The notes beneath the pieces were generated by a model. The model saw nothing but the letters and a program-made list of their open reading frames with translations, had not been told where the DNA came from and made no database searches. From Evansella cellulosilytica DSM 2522 (GTDB lineage: Bacteria > Bacillota > Bacilli > Bacillales > Salisediminibacteriaceae): DNA of 64,000 nt. Made by a program: the position numbers and the translations under genes. Shown here one piece after another: positions 16,542 to 24,383 of this stretch (position 1 is the stretch's first letter; every line of letters begins with the position of its first letter). The DNA lies in NCBI RefSeq assembly GCF_000177235.2, contig NC_014829.1, forward strand, positions 4,617,673-4,681,672, read 5' to 3'.

Positions 16542-18004
16542 TTAAATGATACCTCCTGAACCAATTTAAAAAGTTCTGTAAAAGAGTCGTCTATACTTGA
16601 ACTATCGATTTGATACTCTTCTACAGTTTCATTAATTGTAAAATTTTTATATTGCTTGTTATCTATTACATACAAAGGAATGTTTAGATTGGCATTATTT
16701 TTCAACACTTCATCAACCTCAACTACATTTGAAAAACCGTTTATACTCTTAAATTCATCATATACACCTTTTATTTCTTCGATATGTTCAGGGTCTATAT
16801 AACTCATTGTTCTTTCTCTTCGAACTTGATTGATAGCATTAATAAATAATATTTTCCCTTTTCTATCTTCTTTTTTATTTGTTCTACAAAATATTACACA
16901 GGCTTCCATTGGGGAATTATAGAATAAGTTTGAACCTAGCCCTAAAATACACTCAATAACATCACTTTTTACTAAGTTCTCTCTCATTTCTTGTTCTGCA
17001 TCCCTAAATAACACACCATGTGGAAATAATATTGCACATCTTCCAGTATCTGCTTTCAAACTCTTAATAATATGTTGTAAAAAGGCATAATCCGCTCTTG
17101 ATTTTGGTGGAGTACCATATATGTTACGTCCATAAGGATCTGTTTCCCACCTCTCACGGTTCCATCTTTTAATTGAATATGGAGGATTAGCTAGTACAAT
17201 GTCAAATTGCCTTAATTTATCATTCTTAATAAATGCTGGATTTTCTAGTGTGTCACCCCTTAATATTTCAAAGTCCTCTATTCCGTGTAAAAACATATTC
17301 ATTTTAGCTATTGAGGATGTAATTAAGTTTATTTCTTGCCCAAATAATCTTAAGCTTCTATACTCTTTCCCTTTTTCCTTTAAGTGTAGTGCTGAAAGTA
17401 ACAGCATCCCCCCACTACCACATGTTGGGTCATAAACACTCTCTTTGGGATTGGGTTCCAACAATTCAGTCATCAGTCTTACGATTGTTCTATTTGAATA
17501 AAATTCTTGTGCAGTATGCCCACTATCATCAGCAAATTTCTTTATTAAATACTCATAAGCTTGTCCTAATTCATCCTCCGACACATTTTGAAGTGATAAA
17601 GTTTGCTGTGAGAAATGTTCAATTAAATCTTTTAATAATGAATCAGGCAATCTATCTTTATTCGTCCACTGTGCATCACCAAAAATGCCTTCTAACCTAC
17701 CAATGTTTGCTTTCTCTATTTCAGCCATTGCAGTTTGAATAGCTGTTCCTATATTATTTACTTTCTTCCTAATATCGTTCCAGTGATGACCTTTTGGAAT
17801 AATAAATCTATGATTTTCGTCGAAATCCTCACCTAATGTATTAAGCGAATCATTATATTCTTCATCATAAACATCGCATAATCTCTTTAGAAATAATAAC
17901 GGGAAAATAAATTGCTTATAATCTCCTGCATCAATATGACCTCTTAGAAAATTTGCAGAACCCCATAAATACCTCTCTAGCTTTTCTAAAGATATTCTAC
18001 CCAC
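16538..18004 (-). CDS. hsdM: type I R-M methyltransferase subunit, second copy in operon
   Basis: 488 aa. N-terminal HsdM helical domain (LEKLERYLWGSANFLRG), AdoMet motif DPTCGSGGM (about residue 193) and catalytic NPPY (about residue 273) with a flanking SRADYAFLQH segment. It is a gamma-class N6-adenine methylase. The stretch usually reading GEFYTPR here reads QEFYSNR, a divergence in the substrate loop. GTG start at 18004, three bases after the stop of the other hsdM; weak ribosome site, so coupled translation is likely. It is a clear paralogue of 18008-19465. Confidence 0.9.
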   Translation of the reverse strand: MGRISLEKLERYLWGSANFLRGHIDAGDYKQFIFPLLFLKRLCDVYDEEYNDSLNTLGEDFDENHRFIIPKGHHWNDIRKKVNNIGTAIQTAMAEIEKANIGRLEGIFGDAQWTNKDRLPDSLLKDLIEHFSQQTLSLQNVSEDELGQAYEYLIKKFADDSGHTAQEFYSNRTIVRLMTELLEPNPKESVYDPTCGSGGMLLLSALHLKEKGKEYRSLRLFGQEINLITSSIAKMNMFLHGIEDFEILRGDTLENPAFIKNDKLRQFDIVLANPPYSIKRWNRERWETDPYGRNIYGTPPKSRADYAFLQHIIKSLKADTGRCAILFPHGVLFRDAEQEMRENLVKSDVIECILGLGSNLFYNSPMEACVIFCRTNKKEDRKGKILFINAINQVRRERTMSYIDPEHIEEIKGVYDEFKSINGFSNVVEVDEVLKNNANLNIPLYVIDNKQYKNFTINETVEEYQIDSSSIDDSFTELFKLVQEVSFK

Positions 18005-18007
18005 AGA

Positions 18008-19465
18008 TTACACATCCATTTCTTTTAAAAAACTGTTTAATACATTCTCTGACTCATTAGTTTCCTTTAATGCTTGGACCATTTCATTATATGCTTGCTC
18101 TAATGATATTCCGTCGTCCTCTATAATTGGCTTTACATAAAGTGGAATGTTTAAATTAAAATTATTAGATTTAATATCATCAAGAGTTGCTATACTGGTC
18201 TTTCCTTTTGTAGTATTGTATTCATTATAAAGTTTAAAAATCTCGTTAACATGCTCTAATAATAATGTATTTTGATTTCTTTCTTTTTTAAATAATTGTG
18301 ATGCATCTATAAATTGTACTTTCCCTTTTCTATCTACGGGTTTATCTTTTCTGAAAAATAAAATACAAGCAGATATATTTGTTCCGTAAAATAAGTTTGG
18401 TGCTAATCCAATAACAGTATCTAATAAATCCTGTTGAAGTAATTCCCTTCTAATTTTACCTTCTGCCCCAGCTCTAAATAAAACACCTTGGGATAAAACC
18501 ACAGCCATACGTCCAGTGTACATTTCCATAGACTTAATCATATGTTGCACCCAAGCGTAATCTCCATTTGTTTTTGGTGGAATGCCAGCTATATTCCTTC
18601 CATAAGGGTCATCTTTCCATTCTTCATACCCCCAACTTTTCAAGGAAAAAGGTGGATTCGCAATAACACAGTCAAAGGTCATTAGCTTATCCTCTTCAAA
18701 GTATGCAGGATTTTTAAGAGTATCATTTCTTACAATTTTAAAATCCTCTAAACCATGTAAAAACAAATTCATTCTTGCTATAGAAGAAGTTGTAAGGTTC
18801 TTTTCTTGACCATAAAGTTTTAAAGTCCTAGCATCTCTACTCGTATCATTCAAATGATCTACTGCCTCCAACAACATCCCACCCGTTCCACAAGCTGGGT
18901 CGTAAATACTCTCATTTTCTTCAGGATCTAATAGCATTGTCATTAACTTTACAATTTCTCTAGGAGTATAAAACTCTCCTGCCTTCTTATTTGCAACATC
19001 AGCAAATTTTTTTATTAAATATTCATATGCCTGTCCCATTGTATTTGATTTTACGTTTTTATTCCCTAAGTTATATTGGGAAAAATGCTCAATCAATTCT
19101 ATTAGTATTTCATCAGTTAATTTATCTTTATTTGACCATTGTGTATCACCAAAAATACCATACAAGCTCTCAGGATTTGCCTTTTCTATTTCCCTTATTG
19201 AACTTAAAATTTTTATACCTACATTTTTAGTAACACTTCTAACCTCATTCCAATGGCAACCTTTTGGTATGATGAATCTATGTTCTTCATCAAAATCCTC
19301 TCCATAAATTTCCATAGATTCTTGGAGTTCTTCATCGTATACATCAGATATCCTTTTAAAGAATAACATTGGAAATATGTATGATTTAAAGTCGGATTGA
19401 TCTACAGGTCCCCTAAGAATATTTGCTGCTCCCCATAACCAAGATTCCAGTTCTTCTAATTTCAT
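18008..19465 (-). CDS. hsdM: type I R-M methyltransferase subunit, first copy in operon
   Basis: 485 aa, the operon's first gene. It has the same architecture as its neighbour: LEELESWLWGAANILRG at the N terminus, the canonical GEFYTPRE loop, DPACGTGGM (about residue 190) and NPPF (about residue 271). Both AdoMet and catalytic motifs look intact. Two complete hsdM genes in one operon with one hsdS is unusual; the enzyme may carry a heterodimer of M subunits, one contacting each half of the split target. ATG at 19465 follows GGAAG. Divergent from the recombinase at 19737. Confidence 0.9.
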   Translation of the reverse strand: MKLEELESWLWGAANILRGPVDQSDFKSYIFPMLFFKRISDVYDEELQESMEIYGEDFDEEHRFIIPKGCHWNEVRSVTKNVGIKILSSIREIEKANPESLYGIFGDTQWSNKDKLTDEILIELIEHFSQYNLGNKNVKSNTMGQAYEYLIKKFADVANKKAGEFYTPREIVKLMTMLLDPEENESIYDPACGTGGMLLEAVDHLNDTSRDARTLKLYGQEKNLTTSSIARMNLFLHGLEDFKIVRNDTLKNPAYFEEDKLMTFDCVIANPPFSLKSWGYEEWKDDPYGRNIAGIPPKTNGDYAWVQHMIKSMEMYTGRMAVVLSQGVLFRAGAEGKIRRELLQQDLLDTVIGLAPNLFYGTNISACILFFRKDKPVDRKGKVQFIDASQLFKKERNQNTLLLEHVNEIFKLYNEYNTTKGKTSIATLDDIKSNNFNLNIPLYVKPIIEDDGISLEQAYNEMVQALKETNESENVLNSFLKEMDV

Positions 19466-19636
19466 CTCTATTTCTTCCTTCCTAGGTCATTTCAACGAAT
19501 TAATAAACATCTTTTTAATCTTTGTCTTTATAAATATAATAACACAATGTATATTACAAATTTTACTATACTAATAATTGGCATTACTTCCTATAGGTTG
19601 CTGGACACATAATTATTATTAAGTGGCTAGTTCTTT

Positions 19637-19715
19637 TTGAAAACTTGGTTTTTGGTGCTAAAATTTAATGTTCTCATCGTATAACACTATAAAAAAACTG
19701 AGCGTATAACACTAT
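19637..19715 (+). promoter_or_regulatory. promoter and direct-repeat operator of the recombinase gene
   Basis: TTGAAA (19637-19642), 16 bp, TAAAAT (19659-19664) looks like a sigma-A promoter. Just downstream are two identical 13-base direct repeats, CGTATAACACTAT, at 19678-19690 and 19703-19715, 25 bp apart, placed to be an operator or recombinase arm sites. Confidence 0.5.
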
Positions 19716-19736
19716 TTAAAGGGAGTGGTTTCACAA

Positions 19737-20612
19737 ATGAATTATTTAAAGGGTTTTAATAATTATTTAGAGGACATGGATAAAAGTGAAAGGACTATTG
19801 TTAGTTATCTAAACACTATTTCTCAATTTTCAAATTGGTTAATCAAAGAAAAGTTTATAGATGATTTATCAATAGTGGCAACCAGAGAAATTAAAGCATA
19901 CAGACAAATATTATTAGAAAAGTATTCTCCAGCTACTGTAAATCAGAAATTAGCCTGTATCAAAACGTTTTATAAGTTTATGACACAAACACATATTATA
20001 AAAGAAGACCCTGCAAAATATATTAAACTACAAAAAGTTGATAATATAAAAAGTCAATATATGACTAGAGCAGAAGAGTTAAGAGTAATGAGTAAAGCTA
20101 AAGAAAAGGGAATCAAAGCATATGCCATACTAATGGTTTTACTAAAATGTGGTTTGCGCCCAAGTGAATTAAGTAGCCTTACATTAGATTGTCTATTTTT
20201 AGATAAGGAACCTACTCTTTTAGTAAAGGATTCTAAGAGAAACAAATCTCGCTATGTTCCAATTCCAATGGATACCTGTAAAGCATTAAATGCTTGGATA
20301 GACGAAAGAAATAAATCAGATAAGATATATCACACCCGAAGTAAGTATGTTTTTACTTCTCAACGTCAGGATAGATTAGAGGTACGTGCTATTCAAAGGG
20401 TAGTTGAAGTGATTGGAATAGAGGCTGGGGTCGAACTATATTGCATTAGGCTTCGTGCTACTTATGCTAACTCTTTAATCCAGAATGCTAATATTCCTTT
20501 AAGTGCACTTGCAACGTTAATGGGACACGATAGTATTCAAACTACTAGTCGCTATACCACTATCAACGAACAAGATAAGAGACGTTATGTTAATTCAATT
20601 TCTGAAATATAA
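19737..20612 (+). CDS. tyrosine recombinase/integrase family protein
   Basis: 291 aa from the ATG at 19737 (GGGAG 12 bases upstream; the GTG at 19725 overlaps that site). N-terminal SAM-like core-binding domain (about 1-85), then a catalytic domain: Arg in CGLRPSELS, Lys in KDSKRNKSRY, Arg in RLRATYAN, His in LMGHDS and the nucleophile in TSRYTTI. The usual HxLRH box reads IRLRA, so two histidines of the active site are replaced. It is of XerC/D-like size and may move the island or a cassette within it. Convergent with the GIY-YIG gene. Confidence 0.85.
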   Translation: MNYLKGFNNYLEDMDKSERTIVSYLNTISQFSNWLIKEKFIDDLSIVATREIKAYRQILLEKYSPATVNQKLACIKTFYKFMTQTHIIKEDPAKYIKLQKVDNIKSQYMTRAEELRVMSKAKEKGIKAYAILMVLLKCGLRPSELSSLTLDCLFLDKEPTLLVKDSKRNKSRYVPIPMDTCKALNAWIDERNKSDKIYHTRSKYVFTSQRQDRLEVRAIQRVVEVIGIEAGVELYCIRLRATYANSLIQNANIPLSALATLMGHDSIQTTSRYTTINEQDKRRYVNSISEI

Positions 20613-20621
20613 GCTAATTAA

Positions 20622-20650
20622 AAGAGCACCTATACAAGTGGGTGCTCCTT
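20622..20650. terminator. bidirectional terminator between recombinase and GIY-YIG genes
   Basis: GAGCACC/GGTGCTC stem between the two convergent stops, with CTTTAT on the plus side and CTTTTAATT on the minus side. Confidence 0.75.
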
Positions 20651-20661
20651 TATACTTTCAT

Positions 20662-22617
20662 TTATCTCTTTCTACATGACGGGCAAAAAGTTCTTGTTAA
20701 AAGATGGTCACTTCGGATCTGCCACTCATATCCACAACTGATACATTGCGCCGTTACTTTTTCTCTACTTGAAATGTATTTTAGTACATTAATAGCATTA
20801 TTAGATTTTTTTAATATTTTTTGCTTATAAGCTTCAGCTCGTGAAACCTTATTATCTACCTTCAAGTCTCTCGAATTATTTATTGCTTTTTTAGAGGCTT
20901 TTCTTTTTTTCTTAACTTTAGGTAATTTTTTTGCAAGTAATTTTTCTACCCAAGAATTATTACTTAATCTTTCATTCAACATACAAAGTTCTAAGCATCT
21001 TTGCGATTCTGAAGCACCAACACTAAATCGAGTATCTTCAACAACTAATTGTTGAATTTCTTCCAAAACAGCTGATAATTTTACCAACTTTTTATTTTTT
21101 ATCGTGTAATCGTTAATCCCATGCTTGTATTCAGCTAGAACAGAAATAAAAGAGTTGTCTATTTCATTATTTATTATACTAGAAACTTTAAACCTTTCTT
21201 TCTTTATAGCCCAAAAATCATAGTAATCTTTTTCAATATATTCTATGCCAGACTGACAATTTCTTGTAGTTTCATTATCAATATAATGATTCACTTCTAT
21301 TTTATTTCCTTCATTATCTATGTAACAATAATCAAATCTAATAATAAAAGGTTCCTTACTGTATTCAACACTTTTATTAATGGCATTATTTGATATGTAT
21401 ATATTAATATGACATGTGTTCAATAAATCATTTTCTTCGTTTATTTCTATTACAAAATGGTTTGACCTAGCTCTTAAAGAAAAAGATTCAAAGTGATGTG
21501 AAGGAAAAATTAATTTGTATCTTTCTGGTCTCATTGTATCTTCGTTATTTAAATATATGTCCAAAATTTCTTGATAAGGAATATTCTTATTTTCTTTTTC
21601 TTCTAATTTTTTGTTTACAACTTTAATTTGGTTATCAAAAATCTTATAAAAATTTAATTTACACTTTTTTGATTTAAGATACTTATGGAAAAGTTCTTTG
21701 TACTTAGGGTTAGCTTTATACTCTATACTATTTATAAAATTATTAATTGCTTCCTCGCTATAGATGTTCATATCTACAAATTTTTCGCTAATCAACCTTT
21801 TCAGCAAGTCTAATTCCTCATTAAATTGTTCTCTAGCGACTTTATACACTTCATATAATTTATTTTTCTTTTCATTCAATTTTTTTATTTCTTCAAAATT
21901 AGGTATGTATCGTTCACACAATTCATTGAGCTTTAGATTTACTTCTTCAAACTTTAATAATATGTCACTATCTAAATGTTCTTTGTCTTTCAATAAAGAG
22001 ATATCTTTTGGTACCGAATGTTCAAAATTAAATTTTGTAAATCCATATTCATAATAAGTGGCTATATTATTAACATCCTCCAGTAATATCCTCAAATAAT
22101 CCCTTATTTCCGATTGTGAATCTGAAAAACGCAACTTAAACTGTTTAAGTAAAGAATTCAGTTGATTAAATCCAAAAAATGCGGGTAATAATCTTTGAAA
22201 ATATTCCTCTTCTTTTCCATCTAACATTTCTTCTTCTACCTCTTCTAAGACAATCATATGAAAGTCTTGTAGAGAACAATCATGTTCTAGCATATATTTA
22301 AAAATTTTACACGCTTTAAACTTACCTTCATAAAAAGATCTAGTTTTAGAAAAGAAATATTTGTTATATTCCTCATAAGAAAGTCTATTCAAAGCCAGTA
22401 TTTCAGTAAAATGTTGTTTATATCTTCTTTGTATATCCTTTGCTTGTCCTATATAAATGGGGACAATTTCCTCTGAAGTAAAATGGTCAATGTAAATCAT
22501 ATAGATGCCTGATATATTATGTTTTGTTTCTGGTGTAACTTCTCTATATAAATTCTCCTGTAATAGGTGTCTAACTTGGGATTTTATATTATCGATTGTT
22601 CTTCCCCCGTTATCCAT
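20662..22617 (-). CDS. GIY-YIG endonuclease-domain protein with C-terminal zinc ribbon
   Basis: 651 aa from the ATG at 22617 (GGAGGGGAG 7 bases upstream; the ATG at 22638 has no site). An N-terminal GIY-YIG nuclease domain: GIYMIY at about residue 37, PIYIGQAKDIQRRY at about 53-66 with the catalytic Tyr and Arg, and EEEYFQRLLP supplying the Glu around 140. A long middle region contains a coiled-coil-like stretch (about 190-330) and a beta-rich part. The end is CISCGYEW...CPSCRKR, a zinc ribbon. Homing and mobile-element nucleases use GIY-YIG domains, but this size and tail are unusual; likely a DNA-targeting defence or mobility nuclease. Precise role unknown. Confidence 0.75.
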   Translation of the reverse strand: MDNGGRTIDNIKSQVRHLLQENLYREVTPETKHNISGIYMIYIDHFTSEEIVPIYIGQAKDIQRRYKQHFTEILALNRLSYEEYNKYFFSKTRSFYEGKFKACKIFKYMLEHDCSLQDFHMIVLEEVEEEMLDGKEEEYFQRLLPAFFGFNQLNSLLKQFKLRFSDSQSEIRDYLRILLEDVNNIATYYEYGFTKFNFEHSVPKDISLLKDKEHLDSDILLKFEEVNLKLNELCERYIPNFEEIKKLNEKKNKLYEVYKVAREQFNEELDLLKRLISEKFVDMNIYSEEAINNFINSIEYKANPKYKELFHKYLKSKKCKLNFYKIFDNQIKVVNKKLEEKENKNIPYQEILDIYLNNEDTMRPERYKLIFPSHHFESFSLRARSNHFVIEINEENDLLNTCHINIYISNNAINKSVEYSKEPFIIRFDYCYIDNEGNKIEVNHYIDNETTRNCQSGIEYIEKDYYDFWAIKKERFKVSSIINNEIDNSFISVLAEYKHGINDYTIKNKKLVKLSAVLEEIQQLVVEDTRFSVGASESQRCLELCMLNERLSNNSWVEKLLAKKLPKVKKKRKASKKAINNSRDLKVDNKVSRAEAYKQKILKKSNNAINVLKYISSREKVTAQCISCGYEWQIRSDHLLTRTFCPSCRKR

Positions 22618-22779
22618 ACGCTCCCCTCCACTTAACATAATATTATTTAAAGTACATTCTATATATTTCTTATCTCAATAAATTTACTTGAGACTTATTA
22701 ATTCAATATACAGTTACGGTTAGTGTATCAAATTGTTAATAAAAGATATACCTTGGGGCAAAACATAGGACTTTGAGTA

Positions 22780-22830
22780 TTGCGGACAATAGAGCCCATG
22801 AGTGCGGGTGAGTGAGCCACTTGTGTAGCT
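22780..22830. repeat. degenerate 23-bp tandem repeat, two units
   Basis: Two adjacent units of the form TGCGG(N7)GAGCC(N6) (TGCGGACAATAGAGCCCATG then TGCGGGTGAGTGAGCCACTT). The same unit is repeated four times at 23561-23649. Confidence 0.55.
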
Positions 22831-22884
22831 TATAAATGAGGTTTGTTCATAAGCACCTCCCAAACCCACATGTTACAATAAGTA

Positions 22885-22929
22885 ATAAGAACCCAATTTG
22901 CCAAAAGAGGGATCAAAATGGGTTCTTAT
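22885..22929. terminator. terminator-like hairpin
   Basis: Eleven-base perfect arms ATAAGAACCCA/TGGGTTCTTAT with a further AATTT/AAA pairing. No gene ends immediately next to it, so its client is unclear. Confidence 0.4.
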
Positions 22930-23085
22930 CGAGCAGATATAAGATTGTTTTTTCAAAAAAAGATTGATTGTTTCGGAAAGCGAATATACTATAGCACCCA
23001 AAATAGTAAGCAAAGAAAGAAATAATAAAAAATCTTAACCAACTATATTGAGGTCGGTCTATTCTTAATACTTCTGTTATTTTAG

Positions 23086-23274
23086 TTAACGTCCATTTTT
23101 GTCCCAGTCGTCATACGAATCAAAATTATGATTAGGATCTACAAAGTCTCTTCCAGCTTCCATTAAGCTGCTAGCACATCCTTTGCAGAGAGACTCACCA
23201 TCTACCAGTAATTCTGAATCGAGTTGATTTTTGGAGAATTCTCCTCCACACTCGTTACAAATATACTTTTTCAT
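23086..23274 (-). CDS. small zinc-ribbon protein, unknown
   Basis: 62 aa from the ATG at 23274 (AAGGAGG 6 bases upstream; the earlier ATG at 23310 has none). CNEC near residue 5 and CKGC near residue 30 form a two-knuckle zinc site; the tail is acidic (DSYDDWDKNGR). Small zinc-ribbon proteins of this kind are common in Bacillus islands. No partner gene is adjacent. Role unknown. Confidence 0.55.
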   Translation of the reverse strand: MKKYICNECGGEFSKNQLDSELLVDGESLCKGCASSLMEAGRDFVDPNHNFDSYDDWDKNGR

Positions 23275-23751
23275 AAGTTTCCTCCTTTTCCAATTTAAAT
23301 TGCGTATCAAAATATTGATTATCCAGCAATAGTAAATTAGCTTTTAATGAGTTGCAATTATAATACAATACTTACATTATTCGGACAACTATGAATTTAT
23401 CTACTATAAATTATGTAAATTCAGTTTACACTGAACTACTTAAATATGTAAGCCTTTTACAACGAAAAACCACTATTTAAGAGTTTAACCCGAAGTTGAT
23501 AATTGAAATGACTCCTTCTCTAAATTATTTCCAATGTATAGCATTAGAAAAGCCTGATTATTATTGCGGCTGAAGAGAGCCACTTGTGCGGAGTTTTGAG
23601 CCATTGATTGCGTAAGATAGAGCCGCTGTTTGCGGATGGGAGAGCCAGTTATATAAATAAGAACAACCACTTTTAGAATAAGAATTGCGAATCTATACCC
23701 CCTTGGTTTTTTTATCTAGAGGGTGATTCACTAAGTATTTTTATTTATAAA
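23275..23751. other. 477-bp non-coding stretch with tandem repeats
   Basis: No gene supported; a 61-codon minus frame at 23485-23670 is the translation of the repeat array. It contains the four-unit repeat at 23561-23649 and the 3' end region of ncRNA copy 2. Confidence 0.5.
23561..23649. repeat. degenerate 22-23-bp tandem repeat, four units
   Basis: Units start at about 23561, 23584, 23606 and 23628 and follow the pattern TTGCGG(A)NNNNNGAGCCACTG. Adjacent CCGC/GCGG parts of neighbouring units can pair into short hairpins. The same pattern recurs at 22780-22830. Confidence 0.6.
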
Positions 23752-24141
23752 CTCCAAAATGGAGAAGGAGGAATGAGGGAAGGACAGATCTACCCCCTAA
23801 AAAGGGGCAGAGAAAAACTGTTCAAAACGGATATAGTTATCACTCAGTCAGTCATTTTTAGTAGGTTAAATTAACACACAATATTAATTAAGTCCCCAGG
23901 TCTAACTTTACAACTCTTGCATCACTGCAATAACCTACCTCTACCTCGCTATTAGCGATTAGTACGGGCAATTCCTCTCAAAATAATCTTGAAAGGCATC
24001 TGGGAAAACTACTAGCCTTTAACGCATCCCACCCTCCTGATTAAGAGGGGAGCCAGAACCATTGAGAATATTTCACCCTCTCCAAAACTGCCTATTTTAT
24101 ATGGTTTAATAATTATTTTTCTATTCAATTTTCAATTGTGT
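23752..24141 (-). ncRNA. structured non-coding RNA candidate, copy 2
   Basis: About 390 nt, transcribed leftward from the promoter at 24148-24175, homologous to copy 1 (8129-8515) over its full length. Pairings kept with changed bases: TCGC/GCGA with a different loop; CCTCTCAA/TTGAAAGG where copy 1 has CCTTTCA/TGAAAGG (a G-U in the RNA replaces A-U); CCCTC/GAGGG where copy 1 has CCCT/AGGG; CCCC/GGGG at 23793-23807 where copy 1 has CCACCC/GGGTGG. Long-range GTAGGTTA/TAACCTAC and CCCAG/CTGGG are conserved. A CTCC...GGAG mini-hairpin with an AT tail (23752-23764) may be the 3' end. It lies downstream of the ABC-3C operon. Class unknown. Confidence 0.7.
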
Positions 24142-24147
24142 TACATC

Positions 24148-24175
24148 ATTATATAACCGTTTTTTTTGAAGTCAA
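24148..24175 (-). promoter_or_regulatory. sigma-A promoter of ncRNA copy 2
   Basis: Minus-strand TTGACT (24170-24175), 16-bp spacer, TATAAT (24148-24153), identical in boxes and spacing to copy 1 although the spacer bases differ. Predicted start near 24141. Confidence 0.75.
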
Positions 24176-24210
24176 ATTTGGCTTTTTACTATTATTTAAT
24201 CGTAAAACAT

Positions 24211-24247
24211 AATAAAAAATACTTTGACAACATTCTTGTCAAAGTAT
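24211..24247 (-). terminator. terminator of the ABC-3C operon
   Basis: Twelve-base perfect arms (ATACTTTGACAA and complement), 5-nt loop, followed by TTTTTTATT on the minus strand, 137 bases beyond the stop at 24384 and just upstream of the ncRNA promoter. Confidence 0.75.
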
Positions 24248-24383
24248 CTTGATTATAAATCTCCAAAATTCTAATTAAAACTGTTATATCTCTAATTGCA
24301 TCTTTTATTGTTATTGGAGTATAAAAGCAATTGTATTCCCCTTCCTAATATTAGAGAAAAAGACACGCCACTTGCCTGTAAAA

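Larger units (their letters stand above)
22618..23085. other. 468-bp gap with tandem repeat and hairpin
   Basis: No gene. It holds two units of the degenerate TGCGG...GAGCC repeat (22780-22830) and a strong hairpin at 22885-22929 (ATAAGAACCCA and complement) that could end a transcript in either direction. Confidence 0.5.

Noticed and set aside
22780..23649. CRISPR array
   Set aside because: The 23-bp units are directly adjacent and degenerate, without unique spacers of constant length, and no cas genes are present.
23485..23670. 61-codon minus-strand ORF
   Set aside because: It is the translation of the 23-bp tandem repeats, without a ribosome site.
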